From Gammaproteobacteria bacterium (GTDB lineage: Bacteria; Pseudomonadota; Gammaproteobacteria; Pseudomonadales; Pseudohongiellaceae), in the NCBI GenBank assembly GCA_029246545.1, contig JAQWMX010000005.1, positions 248,001 to 312,000 on the forward strand: DNA of 64,000 nucleotides. The letters are read 5' to 3'. The notes beneath the pieces are model-generated. The model did no database searches, was not told the DNA's origin, and was given only the letters and a program-made list of their open reading frames with translations. Numbering within the stretch: position 1 is the stretch's first letter; each line of letters opens with the position of its first letter. Below are positions 42,153 through 51,293 of the stretch, in pieces. Both the position numbers and the translations under genes were made by a program.

Positions 42153-42635
42153 TTATAAATAAGCCATTAATCGGCCGGCACAAATAGCGCCAAACCAAAT
42201 AGCCAAACACAATCCAGCAAGCAGTTTTGTTTTAGCTTCACCACTCTGGCTCTTAATGCTACTAATAACGACTTTCATCATGATGCCACCCAGGATAATC
42301 AGCGCCATCTTTACGATGAAGGAGCCCTGCGTTATGAACTTTCCAAAGTCGCCAACAAGCAGTATCAACCCCGACAAAAGGTTTAGAGCAAAAGCAATCC
42401 AGGCCACTTTAAAAAGCTTGTCGTAAGAGGACAGTGAAATATTACTGGCGAAACCAAGAACTCGGACATTAAAAGCAAAGACAACACCAAGAACCGTCAT
42501 CAAGCCAATGCCATGAATAAGCAATACCAAGGGATAAGCCCATAATGAGCCACTTGTTCCAGTAACCCATTGGCCTAGCCCGCTCAACTCAATTGAACAG
42601 ATAAAACCTTCAGGCTCGAAGCATAAATCATCCAT
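42153..42635 (-). CDS. four-helix membrane protein, B-type, copy 2 (DUF6644-like)
   Basis: This 160-residue paralogue of the B-type protein at 40.9 kb has N-terminal C5-FEPEGFI-C13 and LSGLGQWVTGTSG. Helix 1 has LLIHGIGLMTVLGVVFAFNVRVLGFA (in part), helix 2 LNLLSGLILLVG, helix 3 VKMALIILGGIMMK, and helix 4 ends GRLMAYL. It leads the upstream pair. No enzymatic motif was found. Confidence 0.75.
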   Translation of the reverse strand: MDDLCFEPEGFICSIELSGLGQWVTGTSGSLWAYPLVLLIHGIGLMTVLGVVFAFNVRVLGFASNISLSSYDKLFKVAWIAFALNLLSGLILLVGDFGKFITQGSFIVKMALIILGGIMMKVVISSIKSQSGEAKTKLLAGLCLAIWFGAICAGRLMAYL

Positions 42636-42774
42636 CTATTTCACCATTTACTCAGCTGTAATCTACTACAGGAAGACAATGGTTGGATTTCATCACACTA
42701 TGGGAGGGGATTAAATCTTCAGACGCAGCTCATAGTCACATGCTTGATCAACATCAAGTCGATACTAACTTTCT

Positions 42775-43437
42775 TCAAAGCTGCGCATTGAGCCATGAAG
42801 CTATATCAGTGATTTGATCGGGGCAAACACTATGCGCCATAGGGTAGGTTAGATATTTGGGTTGGTAACCTAGAGTTTTGAGTGCATCTAAGCTTTTTTC
42901 AGCATGTGAAATATCAAGCACTACATCATGCGTGCCGTGGCAAACTAAAATTGGTAATTTCTGATTTGCAGGATGAGGTATTACTTCTTCTGCTGTTGGA
43001 AAAAACGTAGATAACGACAACATCCCCGCAAGAGGTTTATCGTATGTGAGGCCAGCCTGATAATTAACTGACCCACCTTGTGAAAAACCGATTAGAATAA
43101 TACGCTCGCTATCAATGCCCTTCTCAATTTCGATATCGATCAACTTATGCACTTCTAGGGCAGAAACTAGCAGCTGTCGAGAATCTATACTTCTTCCAAC
43201 ACCATCAGCGCTTTTTATATCGAACCATCCGGGCATCACATGCCCCATATTCATACTTATCGGAATTGATGGTGCATGAGGGAGAATGAAACGTACATTG
43301 CTGCCTTCTTTTAAACCTAAAAGCGGGACAATCGATTCAAAGTCATGGCCATTAGAGCCCAATCCATGCAACCAAATAATTGAGGCATTCGCTTCTTGCT
43401 CTGGCTCAATAATTACTGCAGGTAGGGAATCACTCAT
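42775..43437 (-). CDS. carboxylesterase/phospholipase-family alpha/beta hydrolase
   Basis: The 220 residues match the Abhydrolase_2 carboxylesterases (as in Pseudomonas EstB). The oxyanion strand is IIWLHGLGSNGHDFE near residue 20, the nucleophile elbow GFSQGGSV near 117, the acid HGTHDVVLD near 167, and the catalytic histidine PMAHSV near 200. It lacks a signal peptide and is probably cytoplasmic. It hydrolyses short-chain esters or lysophospholipids by family analogy; the natural substrate is unknown. Confidence 0.9.
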   Translation of the reverse strand: MSDSLPAVIIEPEQEANASIIWLHGLGSNGHDFESIVPLLGLKEGSNVRFILPHAPSIPISMNMGHVMPGWFDIKSADGVGRSIDSRQLLVSALEVHKLIDIEIEKGIDSERIILIGFSQGGSVNYQAGLTYDKPLAGMLSLSTFFPTAEEVIPHPANQKLPILVCHGTHDVVLDISHAEKSLDALKTLGYQPKYLTYPMAHSVCPDQITDIASWLNAQL

Positions 43438-43518
43438 AAAAATCCTAGGTATTTTAGTGCATTGATTTTGACTGTAACTTGATTAAAGGGGTGGTGCAAG
43501 ATGAGGGAGTGACGAGGA

Positions 43519-43920
43519 TTAAGCGCTTGTTCGATGATAAGTAATGTCACCTTTGTCGTCAAAACGATCGTGCAAGAAATATAATATTTTTTCTGGTTCA
43601 GAAATCCATTGAACTTCGCCTTTTCCCTCAATCCGCAAACAAGGCGCTTTTAATTTTCCAAACTCAGCCAGTAAAGAATCCTGATGAATACTGCAATTCC
43701 CAATATCGCGACGCTCAATATCTATATTAAGTCGGTGAATTTCATGCCTAGTTTTCCTGCTTGCCATACAACCTTTGTAATCATAAAGGGCTAAACCACT
43801 AGTAGCCTTTGCCAACTTTCTACTTTCTTTTTCAGTGCGCACGATCGGTTCAGGGCGATACAGCCAGTCAAACATGCTTAAAAAAGAGTCGAGAGTTTTG
43901 CGAAGAGTAAGTTTGAACAT
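43519..43920 (-). CDS. glutaredoxin/GST-N-like protein with CMAS motif
   Basis: The 133-residue protein has a basic amphipathic N-terminus and then a thioredoxin-fold domain from about residue 40: LALYDYKGCMASRKTRHEIHRLNID (in part), with LKAPCLRIEGKGEVQWI near 90 where the cis-proline would be (KAPCL). The active-site motif is C-M-A-S instead of the CPxC of dithiol glutaredoxins. It may be monothiol or binding-only. It stands alone between the esterase and the YchJ gene. Confidence 0.7.
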   Translation of the reverse strand: MFKLTLRKTLDSFLSMFDWLYRPEPIVRTEKESRKLAKATSGLALYDYKGCMASRKTRHEIHRLNIDIERRDIGNCSIHQDSLLAEFGKLKAPCLRIEGKGEVQWISEPEKILYFLHDRFDDKGDITYHRTSA

Positions 43921-44024
43921 TCAGGTTGTGAGGTAACTATATAGAAGTAATTCTTGGCTGCTGGTTTTAAGGAGGCGGCATTATCCACAAAGCTAGGATC
44001 ACTGTCGAGTGTTTTCAGCGATTA

Positions 44025-44417
44025 TTAAGCCTGATTTGCAACCTGGCCATTCAGGTAATACCAATCCCCATTTACCCGTTGCAACAAAGATGTTTCGTGA
44101 TGAGCCTTTTTTATACCTTCATCATCTCTATACCTGGCTACGAATTCTACTTGTCCATAATCACCTTTTTGTTGATGCCTAAGAATTTCAAGCGAATCCC
44201 AAGTATAAGAATTGGTGTTTAATTCGGCGGCTTTTATATTACTCGCTGTAGAGGGGTGCCAAGTTTGCATTAAATAGTTAGCTTGCCCTCCAGCTGCATA
44301 AGCAGCATAACGCGATCGGACTAATTGCCGAACTGTCTTGGCTTTAACCGATCCTGTTAATAATGGCTCACAACAAATTGAATATTCTTTCTTACTGTCA
44401 CAAATACACAAAGCCAT
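44025..44417 (-). CDS. YchJ/UPF0225 family SEC-C protein
   Basis: The 130-residue protein begins with a cysteine cluster typical of SEC-C metal-binding motifs (C4-IC6 and C14-C15), followed by the YchJ core: RQLVRSRYAAYAAG near residue 30 and YLMQTWHPST near 48. FVARYRDDEG and HETSLLQRVNGDWYYLNGQ lie in the NTF2-like part. Zinc binding is likely; the function of the family is unknown. Confidence 0.87.
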   Translation of the reverse strand: MALCICDSKKEYSICCEPLLTGSVKAKTVRQLVRSRYAAYAAGGQANYLMQTWHPSTASNIKAAELNTNSYTWDSLEILRHQQKGDYGQVEFVARYRDDEGIKKAHHETSLLQRVNGDWYYLNGQVANQA

Positions 44418-44725
44418 ACTCTAATTCACCGTATTCATTGTAAAAATAAGATTAAAACCACTGCACATACGAAGACACTAGCATGTGCCTTATTCAAGTC
44501 ATAAAAAAAGAGCAATAGATCAGGAATAAACCATAGTTTTTGCACTTTATAATTGCACCATGAACCTAGTGTTTTAAAGGAGTAAGGTGCCTATTTTTCA
44601 TCAATTTTGAAGATTAGCATTTTTACTATAAACGTGGTTATATTTGCCTTCGCTGCATAGATTGTAGCTTTACCAGCAATAAAACAAAAACCGAAGGGAT
44701 CACCTTGAGCCCGCTAAACTAGACT
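44418..44725. promoter_or_regulatory. divergent spacer before the MoxR/vWA operon
   Basis: This 308-bp noncoding stretch must hold the promoter of the seven-gene operon. A TATAAT hexamer at 44548-44553 sits between two TTGCAC/TTGCACC copies (about 44540 and 44553), but no good -35 box is 17 bases upstream. A strong AAAGGAG at 44576-44582 precedes GTG 44587, which opens only a seven-codon frame (stop at about 44608), a possible leader peptide. An inverted repeat GCACAT/ATGTGC lies near 44463-44489. Confidence 0.35.
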
Positions 44726-46966
44726 GTGACTTATATCGGTATGTACGAATTTTTTTTCAATTATTCACCCGCTGTTTACAATGAAAGTGAATTCATCTTG
44801 GCCAATACCTGGCCACTCTGGTTATTATATTTCTTAGCAATTACTTTCATCGCTGGCTGCATTCTTACGCTGGTGTGGAAACGTAAAGTCCTAAACTTAT
44901 TCCAACTAGCTAGCATAGGTGGACTCCAAGCTTTAATGATAGGACTAGTACTTTTTGTTCTATGGCAGCCTGCTCTTGTTACTGAACGCTTAGTCGGCGG
45001 TGAGAATGCAGTCGCAATTTTATTAGATAGTTCCGCCAGTATGGCTTTGGCTGAAAATGGTCAATCACGCATGGCACAGGCCCAAAACTTAATATCAGAA
45101 GAAGGTTTAGAAGACCTGGCAAATAGTTATGACATCTTGCCTTATGCTTTTGCAGAAGAAACAGTTGAGTTGACTAATTTCTCTGAACTGCCAAACCCCG
45201 GAGATACATCTAATATAGGGCAGTCTATTGTTCAAGCATTGCGCACAGCCAGTAATACTTCTTTAGGCGCATTAATCTTAATAAGTGATGGCGCCGATAA
45301 CAGTGGCAATATTGATGCAGCAACCTTAAGTGAAATAGCTTCCTACGGAGTTCCTATTCATGCCGTTGGTATTGGGCGTGAAACCATCCCTGAAGATTTA
45401 GAATTAACTAACATACAGTTGCCTCAATCTGCTTTGCCAGGCACTACTCTGGCAGCGGGTGTCAGCATCATTCATGACCAAGGCGGCCTGACGCGAGTTA
45501 AAGTTTACAATGGTGATGAGCTCATTAGCACCGAAGAAATTGAACTAAGTGCTGAGCAAAACTTAACGACTGCATTTATTGATGTGGAAGTCAGTGACCC
45601 AGGCGAGTTAGATCTGCGCTTTACACTCGACCCAATCACCGGTGAAAGTAATCTAGCAAATAATTCCAGAGCGCAAGTGGTCGATGTTCCCGATGGTTCT
45701 TATCGCATCCTATATATAGAAGGCGAACCACGCTGGGAATATAAATTTCTGCAACGTGCAATGGATGAAGATCCAAGCGTTCAGCTCTCCACTTTATTGC
45801 GAGTAACCCCAAATAAATTTTATCGACAGGGTATTGATGACCCTTTACAACTTGAAGAAGGCTTTCCAATAGAGCGAGCGGAATTGTTTTCTTATGACGC
45901 ATTAATTATTGGCAGTGTAGAACTGGCGGAATTTAATGAACAGCAGCAACAAATGATTCATGACTTTGTCAGCGAGCGCGGCGGCAGTTTAATGATGCTG
46001 GCTGGTTTGAATGGTCTTGGCTTAGGCGGCTGGAATGAGTCAGTAGTTAGTGAAGTTCTGCCAGCAAGTCTTGTGGAAGAAGATGCGGCCTTCGTTCGCC
46101 AACAAGCTAAAGTTGTTCCATCTCCTAGCGGTCTTGCCTCACCAATTTTGCTGCTTAGTGACAGCCCATCTGAAAACCTTGAACTATGGAATAATTTACC
46201 CAATATTGCTGATTACCAAAATATTGGCCCTCTTAGGCCCGCCGCCACTACCTTATTAGAGATTGATGTCGATGGCGAACTACAGCCGCTACTTGTAACT
46301 CAGCCGTATGGCAGAGGGCAAAGCTATATCATGGCGACTGGCGGAACTTGGCGTTGGCAAATGAGTATGCCGCTTGAAGATATGAGTCATGAAACTTTCT
46401 GGCGCCAATTGGCCCGTGGCCTAGTTGCTAATTCTCCACTACCGTTTGAATTAAGCACAACAGTTGAGAATGAAGAAATTCGAGTTCGAGCCCAAGTTCG
46501 AGATCCGGACGCTGAAGAGAATCAGGGCCTTGCTGTAGCTGCCGTCGTGTCTTCTGATTATGGTCCGGCAATGACCTTGGAGTTATTGCCCTCGAGTACT
46601 CAACCTGGTGTATTTGAAGCGAGTTTTAATCCAGCGGATACTGGATTGTTTTCGATAGAGGCAATTTCTCGTGTAGGTGACACTCCTATTAGCTCGACTC
46701 GTTCAGCAATCCGTTATGAACAGAATCAAGAAGCTTTTGCTATTCGTCAAAACCGTGGCCTGCTTGAAGGTTTAGCTACTGCAACTGGTGGTCAATACTG
46801 GCAAGCAGAGGATTGGGATGATCTGCCCGAGGCTATTTCATATTCCACCGCTGGGATTACCGAACAAGATGTTCGTTACCTCTGGGATGCGCCGATTATT
46901 TTTATCCTGCTGATCTTATTAAAGACTGCTGAATGGTTGTTAAGAAGACGCTGGAGAACTATTTAA
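44726..46966 (+). CDS. membrane vWA protein with GATase-like domain
   Basis: The protein has 746 residues from GTG 44726 (ATG 44741 is an alternative). Two helices at about 30-50 and 62-82 are followed by a von Willebrand A domain whose metal site is D101-SSAS, with ISDGADNSG near 186. A class I amidotransferase-like domain follows (ILYIEGEPRWEYKFLQRAM near 326 in part; YDALIIGSVELAEF near 390; LMMLAGLNGLGLGGW near 420), apparently without its catalytic cysteine. A C-terminal helix ends in a basic anchor (LLRRRW). Such proteins accompany MoxR/DUF58 gene clusters. It heads the operon and its stop overlaps the next start (TAATG). Confidence 0.82.
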   Translation: MTYIGMYEFFFNYSPAVYNESEFILANTWPLWLLYFLAITFIAGCILTLVWKRKVLNLFQLASIGGLQALMIGLVLFVLWQPALVTERLVGGENAVAILLDSSASMALAENGQSRMAQAQNLISEEGLEDLANSYDILPYAFAEETVELTNFSELPNPGDTSNIGQSIVQALRTASNTSLGALILISDGADNSGNIDAATLSEIASYGVPIHAVGIGRETIPEDLELTNIQLPQSALPGTTLAAGVSIIHDQGGLTRVKVYNGDELISTEEIELSAEQNLTTAFIDVEVSDPGELDLRFTLDPITGESNLANNSRAQVVDVPDGSYRILYIEGEPRWEYKFLQRAMDEDPSVQLSTLLRVTPNKFYRQGIDDPLQLEEGFPIERAELFSYDALIIGSVELAEFNEQQQQMIHDFVSERGGSLMMLAGLNGLGLGGWNESVVSEVLPASLVEEDAAFVRQQAKVVPSPSGLASPILLLSDSPSENLELWNNLPNIADYQNIGPLRPAATTLLEIDVDGELQPLLVTQPYGRGQSYIMATGGTWRWQMSMPLEDMSHETFWRQLARGLVANSPLPFELSTTVENEEIRVRAQVRDPDAEENQGLAVAAVVSSDYGPAMTLELLPSSTQPGVFEASFNPADTGLFSIEAISRVGDTPISSTRSAIRYEQNQEAFAIRQNRGLLEGLATATGGQYWQAEDWDDLPEAISYSTAGITEQDVRYLWDAPIIFILLILLKTAEWLLRRRWRTI

Positions 46967-47865
46967 TGAGAATTATTTTAGTATTCAGCGCAATTCTTAT
47001 GTCATCAGTTTCTTTAAGTGCTCAAGCTGAACTTTATGTCACTATCGTGCAAGGGCTAGGTGGTGAGCCTACTTTTGAGGAAAACTTTCACACTCAAAGC
47101 CAAACTATTGCTGAAGCATCCGCATCATTAACTGATGCCGACAAGATTACTTTTTTCAATGGCGATGACGCTACTCGAGAAAATTTACTAAGGCACTTTT
47201 CAACCCAAAGCGCGATAATGGATGTAGATGATCGTGCTGCTATTTATCTGATTGGGCATGGTGGTTTTGATGGTGAAGAATATAAATTTAATATTCCCGG
47301 AATTGATATCACAACTGATGACATCCTCAATGTTATGGATTCCTTTCCTGGTCAGAATCATTTTCTATTAAACACCTCCAGTACTAGTGGTGCATTACTG
47401 GAACCCTTGGCTAATGAAAATCGAATTCTAGTTACGGCAACTCGCAATGGCAATGAAAAGAATGCAACTTTCTTTGGCGAATATTTTGTTGAAGCATTGA
47501 GCAGCGAGGATGCTGACTTAAACAAAAACAATAATATAAGTATTGAAGAAGCCTTTGGTTTTGCTCAGCGTCAAGTAGAGGAATATTTTGAAAGTCAGGG
47601 ACAACTTGCCACTGAACATCCTGAACTAACTGGGAACGGGGCTGCGCAGTTTACTATAGCTCGCATTAATCAAGTTGCCATCTCTACAGAGAACCCACGT
47701 ATTGCCGAACTTCAAGAACAAAATTTAGAAATTGATCGTCAGATTGAAAGTTTGCAATTACGTCGTACTGAATTAAGTAACGAAGATTATATCGAGCAAC
47801 TACAAGCTCTGATCTTACAATCAGCCAGAATTAATGAAGAAATTGATCAACTTACACGTGAATAA
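46966..47865 (+). CDS. exported caspase-fold (C13/C14-like) protein lacking the catalytic cysteine
   Basis: From ATG 46966 the protein has 299 residues with a Sec signal peptide (cleavage near AQA, residue 21). The caspase/legumain-like core has the histidine motif AAIYLIGHGGFDG (H98). At the usual cysteine motif (DSCxSG) it reads T137-S-S-T-S-G142, with serine 139 at the cysteine position. An EF-hand-like loop (DLNKNNNISIEE) lies near residue 185, followed by a C-terminal coiled coil (EQNLEIDRQIESLQLRR and onward). It may be a non-peptidase or a serine variant. It is coupled to the vWA gene and lies 18 bp from the next. Confidence 0.75.
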   Translation: MRIILVFSAILMSSVSLSAQAELYVTIVQGLGGEPTFEENFHTQSQTIAEASASLTDADKITFFNGDDATRENLLRHFSTQSAIMDVDDRAAIYLIGHGGFDGEEYKFNIPGIDITTDDILNVMDSFPGQNHFLLNTSSTSGALLEPLANENRILVTATRNGNEKNATFFGEYFVEALSSEDADLNKNNNISIEEAFGFAQRQVEEYFESQGQLATEHPELTGNGAAQFTIARINQVAISTENPRIAELQEQNLEIDRQIESLQLRRTELSNEDYIEQLQALILQSARINEEIDQLTRE

Positions 47866-47883
47866 ACAAGCGAAGCTTAGCTC

Positions 47884-50214
47884 GTGAACGCTGTACTAAA
47901 TAAATCCATGAATCATCTGGCTCCGCTAGTGGCTTATGGTGCCATAATATATAGTGCTTTTTTATTTGCTGCTCAAACCCAAGCTAGAGAACATCTTCTA
48001 GGCGCCTTAGATAACGAAACTTTATTAAATTGTGAAAATCTTTATTGGTCAGGCCAAAGTCTAGAAGCCAATGCCTGCTATCTGAGTATTGTGCGAACCG
48101 TTAATCCACCAGAAATTCAAGCCGAAGCTATGTGGGCATTAGGAGATCTCTATACAGCAGATGAACTATTAGAACAGGCGGCACAGTTGAGCCCCGATAA
48201 CGCCATGGTCTTAGTAAGAACTGGCGAGCTTTATAATCGAACTTTTCAATACCAAGATGCATACAATTTTTTTAATCAAGCGCTTGCGCTTGAACCTGAT
48301 AATGCATGGGCGCATATCGGTGCAGCTGAAGCACTTAGTTCTGGAAATAATGGGGAAGAAATAAATGCTCACATGGAAGCAGCACAATCACATTTTGCTG
48401 CTCCTTCTGGTGCTCGCTTACGTTCCATGATTATGTCGATTAACTCTGTCATGGAACGAGATATTTACGATGAGGCTAGAAACATGCTTGATCAGGCTTG
48501 GGATCTTGTTGAAGATGAAGGCTTGCCTAGCATGCAGCTCAATGCCCTCGAAGCCGCCTTAGCCTTTGTCACCAGAAGAACCGATGAAGTTCAACATTAT
48601 ATTGATGCAGCCCTAGAAGAAGCTCCACCATATGGTGACGCCTATGCTATTCCTGGTTATTTTGCTTCCATCACTCGTCGTTACTCAGAATCTGGTGAGT
48701 TCTATCAAAAAGCTGTAGAAATTGAACCCAACAGCTGGAATGCACACCTCGAGCTTGGCCAAAATTATTTACGCCTAAATCAAATTGATGCGGGTATCCG
48801 CCATATAGAAATTTCATATGAAGGCGATGGCTTTAATCCAAAAACACTGAATATGATGCGCTTGCTAGATACCTTTACTGAGAACTTTGTTGACCTAACA
48901 TTCCCTAATCCACCTGAAGGTGATGGCATTCCAGAATTAGTGCTGCGCCTTGATCGGAATGAAGTAGATGTTCTTACTCCTTATGCTCAAGAGTTAGCCG
49001 AATCCAGCATGGCGGTTTTTGAAGAGCGTTATAACTTTCCTGCAAAAGAACCTGTTATCGTCGAAATTTTCCCCAACCATGAAGACTTTGTTGTGCGCTC
49101 AATTGGCATGCCAGGTGTTGGAATTCTTGGCGTAACTTTTGGTTATCTTTTTGCTATGGATTCACCTACCGGCCATCCCAATGAAACCTATCACTGGGGT
49201 ACAACTCTATGGCATGAAATGGCGCATGTTTATACCGTAGAAGCTTCAGAGCATGGTGTGCCACGCTGGTACAGTGAAGGCATTTCAGTTTATGAGGAAT
49301 GGAATACCGGCCCTATACCTGGCATAAAAATACCAGGGTACGTATTAAATTTTATGGCGGAAGGTGCTTTCTTGCCAGTCGCAGAACTAGACGATGGCTT
49401 CATGCGACCAACTTATGACGAGCAAGTCATTGTTTCTTATATGCAGGCCGGCTTAATCTTTCAATTTATCTCAGAAGAATATGGTCATGACAAAATAATC
49501 GACATGCTATACCAGTTTGTTGAAGGTACAGATGAAGTCACTGCAATAGAAACAGCACTGAATATCAGTGATAGCGAATTTGATCGCCACTTCAAACAAT
49601 ATGTCGATATCCAGTTCGGTCCGCTGCTAAATAATTTACCAATTTGGCAGCAAGATTTACAAACTACTTTGCAAGAGTTTGACGCCGGTAATTGGGAAGA
49701 AGCAATTGCTGCAGCGGATCGGGCAATTTTTACTTTTCCTGATTATGTTGAACAAGACAGCCCTTACATTGCAAAAGCACTTGCTCACTCTCAACTTGAA
49801 CAGGACGATTTAAAATTTGAAACACTCGAAACCTTTTGGCAACTGGGCGGTTATTCAGCCCGTGCTTTAAAAGAACTTGCCGATGAATATATTGCTCGGG
49901 GACAAAAGACCGAAGCGATTAAAGTATTTAGAGACGTTCATTATGCAGATCCTTTCGATGAAACAACCCACGGCAAACTTGGTGACATTTATATAGAATT
50001 GGATCAACCAGCAGCGGCTCTACAAGAATATTTGGTTGGGCTAGCACTAAACCCTTTGGATCAAGCTACTGCTAATTACCGTATCGCATCAGCTTATAAA
50101 GCATTAAATGAACCAGCACAATCGATGGGATATTTAATGACTGCGTTGGACATTGCTCCACAATTTCGACCAGCTCAACAACTATTATTAGAATTAAGCC
50201 GAACTGAAAACTGA
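47884..50214 (+). CDS. exported TPR protein with gluzincin (peptidase MA-like) domain
   Basis: The protein has 776 residues from GTG 47884; ATG 47908 is an alternative and gives a cleaner signal peptide (cut near TQA). TPR-like repeats fill about 60-330 (for example AQLSPDNAMVLVRTGELY and EIEPNSWNAHLELGQNYLRL, in part) and again about 590-770. Between them is a metallopeptidase domain with H444-EMAH448 and a glutamate ligand in YSEGISVYEEW near 468, as in gluzincins. It probably acts in the periplasm on partner proteins. Substrate unknown. Third gene of the operon. Confidence 0.83.
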   Translation: MNAVLNKSMNHLAPLVAYGAIIYSAFLFAAQTQAREHLLGALDNETLLNCENLYWSGQSLEANACYLSIVRTVNPPEIQAEAMWALGDLYTADELLEQAAQLSPDNAMVLVRTGELYNRTFQYQDAYNFFNQALALEPDNAWAHIGAAEALSSGNNGEEINAHMEAAQSHFAAPSGARLRSMIMSINSVMERDIYDEARNMLDQAWDLVEDEGLPSMQLNALEAALAFVTRRTDEVQHYIDAALEEAPPYGDAYAIPGYFASITRRYSESGEFYQKAVEIEPNSWNAHLELGQNYLRLNQIDAGIRHIEISYEGDGFNPKTLNMMRLLDTFTENFVDLTFPNPPEGDGIPELVLRLDRNEVDVLTPYAQELAESSMAVFEERYNFPAKEPVIVEIFPNHEDFVVRSIGMPGVGILGVTFGYLFAMDSPTGHPNETYHWGTTLWHEMAHVYTVEASEHGVPRWYSEGISVYEEWNTGPIPGIKIPGYVLNFMAEGAFLPVAELDDGFMRPTYDEQVIVSYMQAGLIFQFISEEYGHDKIIDMLYQFVEGTDEVTAIETALNISDSEFDRHFKQYVDIQFGPLLNNLPIWQQDLQTTLQEFDAGNWEEAIAAADRAIFTFPDYVEQDSPYIAKALAHSQLEQDDLKFETLETFWQLGGYSARALKELADEYIARGQKTEAIKVFRDVHYADPFDETTHGKLGDIYIELDQPAAALQEYLVGLALNPLDQATANYRIASAYKALNEPAQSMGYLMTALDIAPQFRPAQQLLLELSRTEN

Positions 50215-50251
50215 AATAGAAATTAAACAGAAATATAACCAATCAGGAATT

Positions 50252-51280
50252 ATGAATATGAGTGAAGAAGTAGAAAGTTTTGGATCTGAAGAAACCCGTG
50301 CATTAGTCGACGATTTCCATATGGCCATCACAAATATCCGGGAACAAGTTGGCGGCACAATTGTTGGCCAGGATGAGGTTGTTGATGACCTGCTCATTAC
50401 GCTTTTCGTCGGCGGGCATTGTTTGATTACTGGCTTGCCTGGTACGGCTAAAACATTGTTGGTGCAGACTTTGGCCAGCGCCTTGGGACTCGACTTTAAA
50501 CGTATACAGTTTACTCCCGATCTAATGCCAACTGATATTACTGGTACTGACATGGTCGAAGAAGACCAAAGCACTGGCAAACGTAAATGGCGTTTTATCG
50601 AAGGTCCGGTATTCACCAACGTGCTACTTGCCGATGAGATTAATCGTACACCACCAAAAACTCAGGCAGCCTTGTTGGAAGCAATGCAAGAAAAAACAGT
50701 CACCGTTCGCGGCAAGAACCACGTCCTTGATAAACCTTTTATCGTGCTTGCAACACAAAACCCAATTGAACTGGAAGGCACCTACCCGCTACCAGAAGCC
50801 CAGCTTGACCGCTTTTTGTTTAATGTCATTCTTGATTATTTGGATACTGAACAAGAAGTCGCTGTTATTAATCGCTTTACTAAAAGCGTAGAAATGCCTC
50901 CTGTAAAAGCCTGCACCACAGCGCAAGAAATTATCAGATTTCAAAGTCTGGTCAGAGAAGTGCCTATATCTGATTCTTTAAATCGCTACGCCGTCGACAT
51001 TGTTCGCGCCACCCGACCATCAGATGAATTGGCTACCAAAATGATTAAAAAGTATGCCAGCTTCGGATCCAGTATTCGTGCCACTATGAATTTAGTCTTA
51101 GCGGCCAAAACACGCGCGTTAATGGAAGGCCGCTATCATGTGCTGGCTGATGATATAAAAGCATTGGCTATCCCAATTCTGCGCCATCGAGTGATAGCGA
51201 ATTATTATGCTGAATCAGACGGCATCACCATCGATGACATCCTGGTTGATTTACTGACTCATGTTCCAATAAACGAATGA
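50252..51280 (+). CDS. MoxR-family AAA+ ATPase
   Basis: The 342 residues contain Walker A GLPGTAKTLL near residue 56, Walker B LLADEINRTPPKTQAALLEAM near 125 (in part), sensor 1 LATQNPIELEGTYPLPEAQLDRF (in part), and the C-terminal lid domain. MoxR ATPases work as chaperone-like remodelers with vWA-domain partners, which are encoded on both sides here. It is cytoplasmic. The ATG has AGGA 7 bases upstream. The 13-base gap to the DUF58 gene supports cotranscription. Confidence 0.95.
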   Translation: MNMSEEVESFGSEETRALVDDFHMAITNIREQVGGTIVGQDEVVDDLLITLFVGGHCLITGLPGTAKTLLVQTLASALGLDFKRIQFTPDLMPTDITGTDMVEEDQSTGKRKWRFIEGPVFTNVLLADEINRTPPKTQAALLEAMQEKTVTVRGKNHVLDKPFIVLATQNPIELEGTYPLPEAQLDRFLFNVILDYLDTEQEVAVINRFTKSVEMPPVKACTTAQEIIRFQSLVREVPISDSLNRYAVDIVRATRPSDELATKMIKKYASFGSSIRATMNLVLAAKTRALMEGRYHVLADDIKALAIPILRHRVIANYYAESDGITIDDILVDLLTHVPINE

Positions 51281-51293
51281 GTAACGATAAACA

